A stretch of 11,655 nt of DNA from JASKKU01 sp964416905 (GTDB lineage Archaea; Nanobdellota; Nanobdellia; Woesearchaeales; JASKKU01), in NCBI GenBank assembly GCA_964416905.1, contig CAYQFL010000021.1, forward strand, positions 1 through 11,655. The letters are read 5' to 3'. Numbering within the stretch: position 1 is the stretch's first letter; every line of letters starts with the position of its first letter. A program made the position numbers and the translations under genes. Of the stretch, positions 1-6,098 are shown in pieces. Under the pieces are notes generated by a model. It worked only from the letters and a program-made list of their open reading frames with translations, was not told the origin of the DNA and made no database searches.

Positions 1-71
1 GGTTAAGTAAAAAATGCTACGAATTGATTCTATGTTGTAATTTAAACAATCCAGAAATAGGTTAAGAAAGT

Positions 72-80
72 TTTATAAAT
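72..80 (+). promoter_or_regulatory. TATA box of the S19e-L39e-L31e operon
   Basis: TTTATAAAT is a near-ideal archaeal TATA box. A start site about 25 nt downstream would fall near 100-106 and leave a leader of some 35 nt that includes the ribosome site AAGGTGAT (126-133) before the ATG at 139. The rest of 1-138 shows no gene, tRNA or other structured element; the end of any upstream gene lies outside the window. Confidence 0.65.
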
Positions 81-138
81 CAAGCTCTTTTCTCTACACT
101 TAGAGGTTAGAGGTTTGGCAGAATTAAGGTGATAAATA

Positions 139-690
139 ATGGTTAATGTTTATGATATTGACCCTCAAAAGTTAATAAAAGCTACTGCTGAAAAACTAAA
201 AAAACTTGAGAATATTAAAGAGCCTGAATGGGCTAAGTTCGTTAAGACTGGCCATAGTAAAGAAAGGCCTCCTATCGAGAAGGATTGGTGGTATATCAGA
301 GCTGCTGCTATTTTAAGGAAGGTTTACATTAGAGGACCAATTGGTGTTTCAAAGCTAAGAGTGCTTTTCGGTAGCAAAAAGAATAGAGGATTTAAACCAG
401 AAAAATTCTTCAAAGCTGCTGGAAATCATATCAGAAAAATCTTGCAACAGCTTGAAAAGGAAGGGCTTGTAACTAAAAAAGAAGATGATGTCCATAAAGG
501 TAGAGTAATTACTCCTAAAGGAAAGTCATTCTTAGACAAAATTGCTACTGAACTTCAAAAAGAAGCTCCTAAGAAAGAGGCAAAGGCTGAGCCAAAAAAA
601 GCAAGCAAAAAGAAAGAAGCTGCTAAAAAGACTGAAACTAAAAAATCAAGTAGCAAAAAAGCTAAGAAGACTAAATCCGAAAAAGAATAA
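139..690 (+). CDS. rps19e: Small ribosomal subunit protein S19e with Lys-rich C-terminal tail
   Basis: S19e is an archaeal/eukaryotic-specific protein of the 30S head, involved in small-subunit maturation. The family signature is clear: VYDIDPQKLI at the N-terminus, EKDWWYIRAAAILRKVYI (about 47-64), GPIGVSKLR (67-74), KNRGFKPEKF (81-90), IRKILQQLEKEGLV (98-111) and GRVITPKG (121-128). The core ends near residue 140, the usual family length is about 150, and here a 43-residue tail of Lys, Ala, Ser and Glu follows (141-183). The start is fixed by AAGGTGAT five nt upstream of ATG. It is the first gene of a tight operon with L39e and L31e. In many archaea a PDCD5-type DNA-binding protein gene sits between S19e and L39e; it is absent here. 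Confidence 0.95.
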   Translation: MVNVYDIDPQKLIKATAEKLKKLENIKEPEWAKFVKTGHSKERPPIEKDWWYIRAAAILRKVYIRGPIGVSKLRVLFGSKKNRGFKPEKFFKAAGNHIRKILQQLEKEGLVTKKEDDVHKGRVITPKGKSFLDKIATELQKEAPKKEAKAEPKKASKKKEAAKKTETKKSSSKKAKKTKSEKE

Positions 691-701
691 AGGTGATATC
701 A

Positions 702-875
702 ATGGCAAAGTACAAACATCCTGCTAAAAAGAAAAAATTATCAAGAATGAATAAGTTAACCAAATGGGCACCTTTCTGGTTGATTCCGAAAGTTTTCGGT
801 AAAGGTAAAAGAGTTCATCCAGTAAGAATCACCAACATAAAGAGAAGCTGGAGAAGAACCAAATTGAAGATCTGA
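702..875 (+). CDS. rpl39e: Large ribosomal subunit protein L39e
   Basis: L39e is a tiny basic protein lining the ribosomal exit tunnel. The 57-residue product starts MAKYKHPAKKKKL, continues with APFWLIPK and RVHP, and ends in the diagnostic SWRRTKLK. It is about six residues longer than the usual 51, mainly through extra residues between His39-Pro40 and Trp50. I chose ATG 702 because AGGTGAT (691-697) is a full ribosome site with ideal spacing. A GTG at 693 is in frame and would add three residues, but it is part of that ribosome site. Only 11 nt separate it from the S19e stop, so the two genes are co-transcribed and probably translationally coupled. Confidence 0.95.
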   Translation: MAKYKHPAKKKKLSRMNKLTKWAPFWLIPKVFGKGKRVHPVRITNIKRSWRRTKLKI

Positions 876-886
876 GGTGAATTGAA

Positions 887-1570
887 ATGGCAGATACTGA
901 AAGAGTTTATGTTATCAATGTCTGGAGGAAAGCTTTAAGAGTTCCTCGTTACAAAAGGGCTAAGAAAGCCATCACGGTTATTAAAGAGTTTATTAAAAAG
1001 CATTTAAAAGTAGAAGAGGTTAAGGTTGGAAAAGCTCTCAATGAGAAAGTCTGGGAGAATGGTGTTAAGAATCCGCCTCATAAAGTGAAAGTAAAAGCTT
1101 GGAAAGAGAACAACATAGGTTATGTAGAATTATTCGGCGTAGCTGTAGAGAACAAAAAGAAAGAAGAGAAAAAAGAAGCTAAAGAGCAAGTAAAAGAAGA
1201 AAAGGGTACCGAAGAAAAAGAAATTAAAGAGAAGAAAGCAAAATCAACAAGTGGAAAGGAAGAAAGCGAAACTAAAAAAGCTGAGAAGAAATCTACAGAG
1301 AGCAAAAAGAAAACTAAAGAAAAGAAAGAAGTAAAGGAAGAAAAAGCTGGTAAAGAAGAAGCTAAAAAAGAAAAAACAAAAACAACCAGCAAAAAGAAAG
1401 AAAGCGAAGCTAAAACAACAGAGAAAAAATCCACTGAAGCAAAAAAGAAAAGCGAAGAGAAGACAGAAGTAAAGGAAGAAAAATCAGAGTCAAAGAAGAC
1501 AGAATCAAAGAGTGAAAAGAAAGAAACAAAACAAGCTGATAAAGAAACCAAAGAAGAATCTAAAAATTAA
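887..1570 (+). CDS. rpl31e: Large ribosomal subunit protein L31e with long Lys/Glu-rich extension
   Basis: L31e sits near the peptide-exit region of the 50S subunit. Residues 1-88 are the conserved domain: ERVYVINVWRKALRVPRYKR at the start, AITVIKEFIKKHLK (28-41), LNEKVWENGVKNPPHKVKVK (51-70) and a final strand YVELFGVAV. Normal family members stop at about 85-95 residues. Here some 138 further residues (90-227) are almost entirely Lys, Glu, Ser, Thr and Ala, low complexity and roughly charge-balanced, containing an imperfect 46-residue-period repeat. The ribosome site GAGGTGA (874-880) overlaps the stop codon of L39e and fixes ATG 887. It is the last gene of the operon; eIF6 and L18a/LX, which often follow in archaea, are absent. 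The extension is probably a disordered or single-helix surface appendage; its role is unknown. Confidence 0.93.
   Translation: MADTERVYVINVWRKALRVPRYKRAKKAITVIKEFIKKHLKVEEVKVGKALNEKVWENGVKNPPHKVKVKAWKENNIGYVELFGVAVENKKKEEKKEAKEQVKEEKGTEEKEIKEKKAKSTSGKEESETKKAEKKSTESKKKTKEKKEVKEEKAGKEEAKKEKTKTTSKKKESEAKTTEKKSTEAKKKSEEKTEVKEEKSESKKTESKSEKKETKQADKETKEESKN
1262..1483 (+). repeat. Imperfect internal repeat in the L31e tail (period 46 residues)
   Basis: Residues 126-153 and 172-199 of L31e align without gaps at an offset of 46 residues (138 nt), with 21 of 28 positions identical, sharing EKKSTE, KKK and EVKEEK. This suggests that the tail grew by internal duplication, although the low complexity makes some chance similarity expected. 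Confidence 0.5.
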
Positions 1571-1574
1571 AATC

Positions 1575-1589
1575 TTTATTTTTCTTTTT
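1575..1589 (+). terminator. T-rich terminator of the S19e operon
   Basis: TTTATTTTTCTTTTT starts four nt after the L31e stop codon. Archaeal termination typically uses oligo-T stretches without a required hairpin, and a new TATA box follows about 30 nt later. Confidence 0.6.
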
Positions 1590-1616
1590 ATGACTATTTC
1601 TTAGTTAATAGCAATG

Positions 1617-1630
1617 TTTAAAAAAATAAT
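1617..1630 (+). promoter_or_regulatory. TATA-like element of the small membrane protein gene
   Basis: TTTAAAAAAATAAT is centred about 26 nt before ATG 1649, so the predicted transcript starts at or next to the start codon (leaderless). No GGTGA-type ribosome site occurs before this ATG, which agrees with that. Confidence 0.5.
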
Positions 1631-1648
1631 CTTCTTTTAGATAATATT

Positions 1649-1843
1649 ATGGAATTGCTTAGAAGATATGAGATACCAAAAGCGCCAAATAAGTTTTTCA
1701 TGCTGTCAGCTTTTGGGCTAATTTTCAGTGTTTTATTATTCATTGCTGGCATCATTGATTTAAACTGGAGTGTTGCTTTTTCTCTAACCTTCCTAATAAT
1801 GCTACTCTCTTCGTTAGTCGCCATAGCGCCCCCTAAAGAATAA
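1649..1843 (+). CDS. Small two-helix membrane protein, hypothetical
   Basis: The 64-residue product is not recognised. A short charged N-terminus (MELLRRYEIPKAPNK) precedes two hydrophobic segments, about residues 16-36 and 40-60, separated by the short turn DLNWS, so both ends should lie on the same side of the membrane. It ends APPKE. The positively charged N-terminus suggests a cytoplasmic location for both ends. It has its own TATA-like element and no ribosome site, and lies 39 nt before the M29-type peptidase gene, which also has its own promoter, so a functional link is not implied. Reality of the gene is supported by the promoter placement and the coherent hydrophobic pattern; the opposite-strand frame over 1618-1824 has no such support. 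Confidence 0.65.
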   Translation: MELLRRYEIPKAPNKFFMLSAFGLIFSVLLFIAGIIDLNWSVAFSLTFLIMLLSSLVAIAPPKE

Positions 1844-1852
1844 AGCTAAAGA

Positions 1853-1860
1853 TTTTTAAA
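1853..1860 (+). promoter_or_regulatory. TATA-like element of the M29-type peptidase gene
   Basis: TTTTTAAA is centred about 26 nt before ATG 1883. The stretch between is A/T-rich with no ribosome site, so the mRNA is predicted to be leaderless. Confidence 0.5.
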
Positions 1861-1882
1861 CAAAAAATTTTCATTTTCTTTT

Positions 1883-2929
1883 ATGGATACTTTAGCGAGC
1901 GTAAACTATGCAAGGAATCAAGGATTCTATGAAATCTCAAAAGAAATTTCCTACAAGATAAACAACCTGTTTAATTCCAGCATAAATCTCAAACCTGGCA
2001 CGCAATTATTGATTTATGCAAGTTCTAATGAAAGCAAAATCCCCTACATTTTATCGTTAGCATACTATCTTAAAGCTCTAAGGAAAGGACTGCATCCTTT
2101 CTTAATCTTCTCAAACAATGAAAGAATAGTCGAAGACATTAATAAACGGATATACTCTCTTAGAAAAAACAGTATTGTTATTATGAACCTTGAGAACAAG
2201 ATGAAGAAGATTAATGGAGTTTCCTTCAAGAAGTTTTGTAGGGCTAATAACATTAGGTTTATTGTTACTCCTAGTCTAGGATTTCTAAACAAAAAAAACT
2301 TGCCAGTCTTGATAAAATCGTTGAACGTGGATTATAACCTAATTCACAAAAAAGCAAATAGAATAAAATCTCAGTTGATCAACAAAAAGGTTCTGTATAT
2401 TAAAACAAAGGCGGGCACAGACTTAAAAGTAGATATATCTCTAAAAACACCAATTCTTTCTACAGGAGTGTTTGAGAAAGACACTTTAGCAACAAATCTT
2501 CCTGGTGGAGAGATATACTACGCCACAAAAAGAAATGGAGTAAACGGCAAAGTTGTAATAGATGGTTCTGTCAGAACAGTTAAATCTTGCATATTAGTCA
2601 AAAATCCTGTTGAGATAATCATCGAAAAAGGGAGAATTGTCAGCATAAAAGGCAAACAAGAAGCTAACGAACTGATAAAGAGCTTGAAACAAGTTTATTC
2701 AAAACACAAGCTAGAAACAATTTATTTTATCGGAGAGGTTGGCATTGGGTTAAATCCTGTATCGCAGTTAGTCGGAGCTACAATTGTTGACGAGAAAGTT
2801 TTAGGAACCGCGCATATCGCAATAGGCAGCAATATAGGCTTTGGAGGTTCAATCAGTGCGCCGATACATTTAGACCAAGTATTCAAGAATCCAGAAGTTT
2901 TCGCAGATGGCGAAAGAATACTTATTTGA
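1883..2929 (+). CDS. M29-family (aminopeptidase T-like) metallopeptidase
   Basis: This 348-residue protein resembles the COG2309 leucyl aminopeptidase/aminopeptidase T family, cytoplasmic di-metal exopeptidases. The C-terminal half carries the family landmarks in order: NLPGGEIYYA (205-214, Glu210), VVIDGSV (224-230), GEVGIGLNP (284-292, Glu285), DEKVLGTAHIAIG (303-315, His311) and a closing PIHLDQVF (327-334, His329 and Asp331). These match the Glu, Glu, His, His-x-Asp ligands of M29 enzymes. The N-terminal half (about 1-170) is poorly conserved and Lys-rich. The loop between His311 and His329 is shorter than in Thermus aminopeptidase T, and I do not see the catalytic Tyr that follows the first His there. 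So activity is likely but substrate class is unsure. It is convergent with dph5, with only 10 nt between the stops. Confidence 0.78.
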   Translation: MDTLASVNYARNQGFYEISKEISYKINNLFNSSINLKPGTQLLIYASSNESKIPYILSLAYYLKALRKGLHPFLIFSNNERIVEDINKRIYSLRKNSIVIMNLENKMKKINGVSFKKFCRANNIRFIVTPSLGFLNKKNLPVLIKSLNVDYNLIHKKANRIKSQLINKKVLYIKTKAGTDLKVDISLKTPILSTGVFEKDTLATNLPGGEIYYATKRNGVNGKVVIDGSVRTVKSCILVKNPVEIIIEKGRIVSIKGKQEANELIKSLKQVYSKHKLETIYFIGEVGIGLNPVSQLVGATIVDEKVLGTAHIAIGSNIGFGGSISAPIHLDQVFKNPEVFADGERILI

Positions 2930-2939
2930 AAACGAGAAG

Positions 2940-3695
2940 TTAAATCTTGTATAAAGATAACATCTCCTCTTCTATGAAATGAGTTTTTGCTGGAATAACA
3001 ATACAATGGGGTGTTTTGCCAAAGTCAAATTCCTTCAATTTTGAGAGTTCTCCATATTTTATTATGCAATCTTCGGAACCAAGCCTGGCGCAACCAACAA
3101 CCTTTGTATCTGGATAGATAACATTTTCTTTCATTTTATCTTCTAGTTTTAGCAACAAATCCAAACCTTCATTAATAGTCATTAGTTTGTCATTCTTTAT
3201 ATCTAATAAAACCAAAGAATGCAGATTGTTTTTCAGATTAAAAGCAATTGCTTCATAAGGCGAGGTCGGAAAATAATTGGCTTGAGGAAAAACAAGAGTA
3301 GTTACTCTGCCAAACCTATATAAAGACAAACCTGTTAAACCTACTGCTGTAAGCACAGATGCGTTGTTTATTACAACAACATTTATGCCCCTCTTTTTAG
3401 CGTCCAGAAATAAAGCTGAATGCGTTGTAGCGCTAAAAACATCTCCTACAACTAAAAAAGAGACATTTTTCTCTTTAGCTTGTTCCAAGATTTTATCAGA
3501 ATTAACTTCAACAAGTTCTCTGTCTGCCAGAATAATATCTTTTCCTACTAAATCTTTCAGTTTTTGCAAATCAAAATCAATTAATCTAGAGGTATAATTC
3601 TCCAGAAAAACCAGATCACTGGATTTAATACTCTCTAATCCTGACAAAGTAAGAGACTTAGAAGATAACCCTAAACCAATCATAAATAATGTCAT
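2940..3695 (-). CDS. dph5: Diphthine synthase (SAM-dependent methyltransferase)
   Basis: Dph5 (also called DphB) methylates the 3-amino-3-carboxypropyl-histidine of elongation factor 2 on the way to diphthamide, using S-adenosylmethionine. The 251-residue product has the normal family length. Conserved blocks: FMIGLGL (4-10), LTLSGLESIKSSD (15-27), LENYTSRL (31-38), GKDIILADRELVE (51-63), FLVVGDVFSATTHS (80-93, the SAM-binding GDP.(x)ATTHS block, here GDV in place of GDP), VVVINNASVLTAVGLTGLSLYRFGR (106-130), HSLVLLDIK (159-167), ARLGSED (203-209) and the C-terminal FDFGKTPHCIVIPAKTHFIEEE. It lies 46 nt downstream of the Ig-domain gene on the same strand, with a TTTTTTATT element positioned for leaderless transcription and no ribosome site before ATG 3695. 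Confidence 0.93.
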   Translation of the reverse strand: MTLFMIGLGLSSKSLTLSGLESIKSSDLVFLENYTSRLIDFDLQKLKDLVGKDIILADRELVEVNSDKILEQAKEKNVSFLVVGDVFSATTHSALFLDAKKRGINVVVINNASVLTAVGLTGLSLYRFGRVTTLVFPQANYFPTSPYEAIAFNLKNNLHSLVLLDIKNDKLMTINEGLDLLLKLEDKMKENVIYPDTKVVGCARLGSEDCIIKYGELSKLKEFDFGKTPHCIVIPAKTHFIEEEMLSLYKI

Positions 3696-3706
3696 AAGAA
3701 ATCAAG

Positions 3707-3727
3707 AAAAAATAAACAAATAAAAAA
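3707..3727 (-). terminator. Two T6 tracts: terminator of the Ig-domain gene and probable TATA-like element of dph5
   Basis: On the minus strand T6 tracts lie at 3722-3727 and 3707-3712, just downstream of the stop at 3742, as expected for archaeal termination. The TTTTTTATT at 3719-3727 is also centred about 27 nt before the dph5 ATG (3695), so the same 46-nt gap may serve both jobs. Confidence 0.45.
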
Positions 3728-3741
3728 CTATTGTTTTTGTT

Positions 3742-5304
3742 TTACTTCTTCAACAACACTAAAACAATCACTAAAATCAACACTATCAATAGCAAAAAGA
3801 TTCCTCCAAGCATTGCTATAAACAATGGGCTCTCTGTAAAAGGCTGCTCATAGACAATTTCCGTGGTTTCTGCTGTTTCTCCAGTTTTTTCGGTTTCCTG
3901 TTCAGGCTGAGTTCCAACATCAACTTCAACTTGTTCCTCTTTTTCAGTACTTTCTTGTTCTGCAGTCTCTTCGCATTTCTTCACGGATAAAGTAAAGAAT
4001 CTGTTTAGATTAACATGGTCATCGTCATCAGTAATCTTTAATATAATCCTATAATCCTTATCTTCTTTAGCGGAATCAACTTGAATTGGTACATCTAGAT
4101 AATAATCATTTTCATCATCGAAAGGATTACTATCCAACGTTACAGTCTTCTGGTAGTTTAAGCCTAACTCTTCGTTTGTAACACTTATTCTTAAATCAAC
4201 ATCATTTCGCCCTATGTTGTAAATTCTACCAACCAGCTCTGCTGTTCCTGAACAAGTTATTTTCTGTGGGAAAATCTCAAAATTCTTTGTATATATTTCA
4301 TATCTCTCCTTGTCAATTTTTAGAGTATAATTCCTCTCTTCTGAAATATCCAGGTTTGATTCATCCGTGCCATAGATGTAAACATTTACCTCGTATTTAT
4401 CATCTTTAACTAAAAGTGGCAAATCAAAGGACACTTCTAAAGTTTCGTAATCGCCATAATCAATATCAACTTCGTCGCTTTCTTCAAACAAATCATCTTC
4501 ATCCTCACCATCAATGCCTCTTATATAAACTTCAACATAAACATCTTCTATATCTAGTTTATCTGGGTGGACATTCTTAATCTTAAAGCTGAAGTCAAGT
4601 GTCGAACCTGGTTTGGCTTCAAAGGTTTCTCCATCAGACAGAGTTTCGGAGTCACCATCAACGCTAACTTTTGCTCTCTCAAGGCTTAGATATTTCTTCT
4701 CAACAACACTTAAAGTGAAAGTTTGATTAATTGTGACGATTCCATCTGAAACTTTCACAACAACACTGAAAGTGCCTGTTTGAGTAGGCAACCAAGAAAT
4801 TAAACCACTGGTCGAATTAATAACCATACCTTCAGGAGCTGTATCCAACCAGTAAATTAAAACATCTCCATCAGGGTCATTAGCGTTTACATCATAAGTA
4901 TAAGCTTCGTTAACGAAAGTTTGTGTAATTGGTGAACTAGTAAAAACTGGTGCTCTGTTAACATTATTTACCACAATATTAACGGTCTTAGAATCGTTAG
5001 AATCAGCATCTGATACATTAAATGTTGCCATGTAAACTCCTGCATCATCGTATGTTGGCATAAAATAGAATGTACAGTTGTTCTGGCTAGCAACTACAGA
5101 ATATTGACCATTTGGACTTGGGTTTAAAGCAACACTACACTGCAAAGTCCCATTCAAATCAGTCGTATTTAAAGGCAGATTATATATTAAATTGCTTCCT
5201 TCATCTACAGTTAAATCTCCAAAATCTAGAAAAGACACCTCTGCAAAAGCAGGTATGGCTGCTATAATTAACCCGATTATTAAAAACAATATGCTTTTTC
5301 TCAT
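3742..5304 (-). CDS. Secreted, membrane-anchored protein with Ig/cadherin-like domains
   Basis: The 520-residue product has a signal peptide (MRK, hydrophobic 4-20, likely cleavage after AFA at 21), a large extracellular part and a C-terminal anchor (494-518) ending LLKK. Residues 22-117 form a beta-rich domain with a possible Cys56-Cys77 bridge. Residues 118-201 match the putative-Ig/cadherin-like (He_PIG) pattern: APVFTSSP, YDVNANDPDGD, GLISWLPTQTG, FSVVVKVSDG. Two further beta-rich, strongly acidic domains follow (about 205-331 and 332-443, Cys351 and Cys444), then a Glu/Thr/Gln-rich linker (445-491) like a cell-wall-spanning stalk. AAGGTGAT (5310-5317, minus strand) six nt before ATG 5304 fixes the start. 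No enzymatic motif is seen; adhesion or surface structure is an inference. Confidence 0.82.
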   Translation of the reverse strand: MRKSILFLIIGLIIAAIPAFAEVSFLDFGDLTVDEGSNLIYNLPLNTTDLNGTLQCSVALNPSPNGQYSVVASQNNCTFYFMPTYDDAGVYMATFNVSDADSNDSKTVNIVVNNVNRAPVFTSSPITQTFVNEAYTYDVNANDPDGDVLIYWLDTAPEGMVINSTSGLISWLPTQTGTFSVVVKVSDGIVTINQTFTLSVVEKKYLSLERAKVSVDGDSETLSDGETFEAKPGSTLDFSFKIKNVHPDKLDIEDVYVEVYIRGIDGEDEDDLFEESDEVDIDYGDYETLEVSFDLPLLVKDDKYEVNVYIYGTDESNLDISEERNYTLKIDKERYEIYTKNFEIFPQKITCSGTAELVGRIYNIGRNDVDLRISVTNEELGLNYQKTVTLDSNPFDDENDYYLDVPIQVDSAKEDKDYRIILKITDDDDHVNLNRFFTLSVKKCEETAEQESTEKEEQVEVDVGTQPEQETEKTGETAETTEIVYEQPFTESPLFIAMLGGIFLLLIVLILVIVLVLLKK

Positions 5305-5351
5305 TGACTATCACCTTTTAGGGGCATTCCTTTTTAACTTGGCAGTAGTAA

Positions 5352-5362
5352 TAATATTTAAA
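5352..5362 (-). promoter_or_regulatory. TATA box of the Ig-domain surface protein gene
   Basis: The minus strand reads TTTAAATATTA, preceded by GGAAAAC, which resembles a purine-rich BRE. The predicted start near 5330 gives a leader of about 26 nt that includes the AAGGTGAT ribosome site at 5310-5317. Confidence 0.5.
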
Positions 5363-5399
5363 GTTTTCCTTTTGCTGTCAAAAATCTAAATAATAGTTC

Positions 5400-5428
5400 T
5401 AAATAATTCTATCTGAAAAAATTATTTA
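5400..5428. repeat. Inverted repeat, 9-bp arms, in the divergent promoter region
   Basis: TAAATAATT (5400-5408) and AATTATTTA (5420-5428) are perfect reverse complements separated by 11 nt. It lies between the two divergent promoters and could be an operator, but AT-rich sequence makes chance palindromes likely. Confidence 0.35.
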
Positions 5429-5518
5429 TTAATAAAACACCATCAATGAAGGTAAAATAGTTCTGCTACTTATGTTTTTTCTGGTTTGTTTAGGTTTAAA
5501 GCTAAGCATTAAACAAAA

Positions 5519-5530
5519 TTTTTTTAAATT
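5519..5530 (+). promoter_or_regulatory. TATA-like element of the L34e-L14e operon
   Basis: TTTTTTTAAATT is centred about 26 nt before position 5551, so the transcript would begin close to the GTGAT ribosome site (5551-5555). A second candidate, TTTAAA at 5495-5500, would give a longer leader. Confidence 0.45.
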
Positions 5531-5559
5531 GAAGCAAATTCCTGTGTTTTGTGATAGTC

Positions 5560-5832
5560 ATGGTTAAAGTAGAAAGATCAAACTCACGAAGGAAGGTTTT
5601 TGTAAAAGTTCCTGGAAATAAAGTAAAGATTCATTATCGAGCAAGGAGACCTAAGGCTCATAAATGTGCAATTTGTGGTCAACCTTTAAAAGGAACTCCA
5701 AATTATATTCCTTCAGAATTAAGGAAGTTACCTAAGACTGCTAAGAGACCTTCGAGGATTTACGGAGGTCAAATATGTCATAAGTGCCTAAAGAAGATTT
5801 TAATTGAAAAGGCTTTAGAGATGGATAACTAA
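5560..5832 (+). CDS. rpl34e: Large ribosomal subunit protein L34e
   Basis: L34e is an archaeal/eukaryotic-specific 50S protein. The 90-residue product has the expected RSNSRRKVFVKVPGNK opening, HYRARRPKAHKCAICG with the first zinc pair (Cys36, Cys39), LKGTPNYIPSELRKLPKTAKRPSR in the middle, and the second pair in YGGQICHKC (Cys73, Cys76). All four zinc ligands are present. I start at ATG 5560. An in-frame GTG at 5551 would add MIV-, but GTGAT there fits better as the ribosome site. It heads a two-gene operon with L14e; the cytidylate kinase gene that often lies between them in euryarchaea is missing. Confidence 0.95.
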   Translation: MVKVERSNSRRKVFVKVPGNKVKIHYRARRPKAHKCAICGQPLKGTPNYIPSELRKLPKTAKRPSRIYGGQICHKCLKKILIEKALEMDN

Positions 5833-5861
5833 ACAGGTAAAAAATCAAAAAGGTGAAAGTC

Positions 5862-6086
5862 ATGTACGAAGTTGGAAGAGTTGTTATGAAGATTGCTGGC
5901 AGAGATGCTGGAAGAATAGGTGTAATTATAAAAGTGATTGATGATAAATTTGTTATGATTGATGGTTTTACTCGAAGAAAAAAGGTTAATGTCAAACATC
6001 TTATGCCTTTAAAAAAGACTATCAACATCAAAGAAGAAGCTACTCGAGAAGAGATTTTACCTTTATTAAAGCCATTAATCAAGTAA
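5862..6086 (+). CDS. rpl14e: Large ribosomal subunit protein L14e
   Basis: L14e is a KOW-type 50S protein. The 74-residue product starts MYEVGRVVMKIAGRDAGRIG, with the family core VIIKVIDDKFVMIDG (21-35), RRKKVNVKHLMPL (38-50) and the short terminal helix EEATREEILPLL. It is slightly shorter than typical archaeal members (about 80-96). AGGTGA (5851-5856) lies upstream of ATG 5862; a GTG at 5853 is in frame but belongs to that ribosome site. It follows L34e by 29 nt, so co-transcription is likely. The pseudouridine synthase gene cbf5, which often follows L14e, is absent; a convergent DNA ligase gene is there instead. Confidence 0.93.
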   Translation: MYEVGRVVMKIAGRDAGRIGVIIKVIDDKFVMIDGFTRRKKVNVKHLMPLKKTINIKEEATREEILPLLKPLIK

Positions 6087-6087
6087 A

Positions 6088-6098
6088 TTTCTTTTTTT
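6088..6098 (+). terminator. T-rich terminator of the L34e-L14e operon
   Basis: TTTCTTTTTTT begins one nt after the L14e stop and fills the 12-nt gap before the convergent DNA ligase stop codon. No matching T tract serves the ligase on the minus strand, so its terminator was not identified. Confidence 0.55.

Larger units (their letters stand above)
5305..5559. other. Divergent intergenic region between the Ig-domain gene and L34e
   Basis: This 255-nt stretch has no supportable gene or tRNA. It contains the promoters of both flanking genes. It also has a 10-nt direct repeat TCTAAATAAT at 5385-5394 and 5398-5407, and an overlapping inverted repeat at 5400-5428. Elsewhere it is AT-rich without recognisable structure. 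Confidence 0.6.

Noticed and set aside
1..70. Short direct repeat GGTTAAG at 1-7 and 60-66, and a nine-residue reading frame at 14
   Set aside because: Both are too short and AT-rich to distinguish from chance.
1120..1551. Minus-strand frame rich in Ser/Phe opposite the L31e tail
   Set aside because: It is the complement of the Lys/Glu repeat (AAA/GAA read backwards gives TTT/TTC). There is no ribosome site or promoter, and the L31e reading is supported by its conserved start.
2722..3006. Minus-strand frame across the peptidase/dph5 junction
   Set aside because: It overlaps conserved motifs of both genes and has no recognisable protein features.
5741..6082. Minus-strand frame of 113 codons over L34e and L14e
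   Set aside because: Both strands cannot be real here; the two ribosomal proteins have complete family motifs and ribosome sites.
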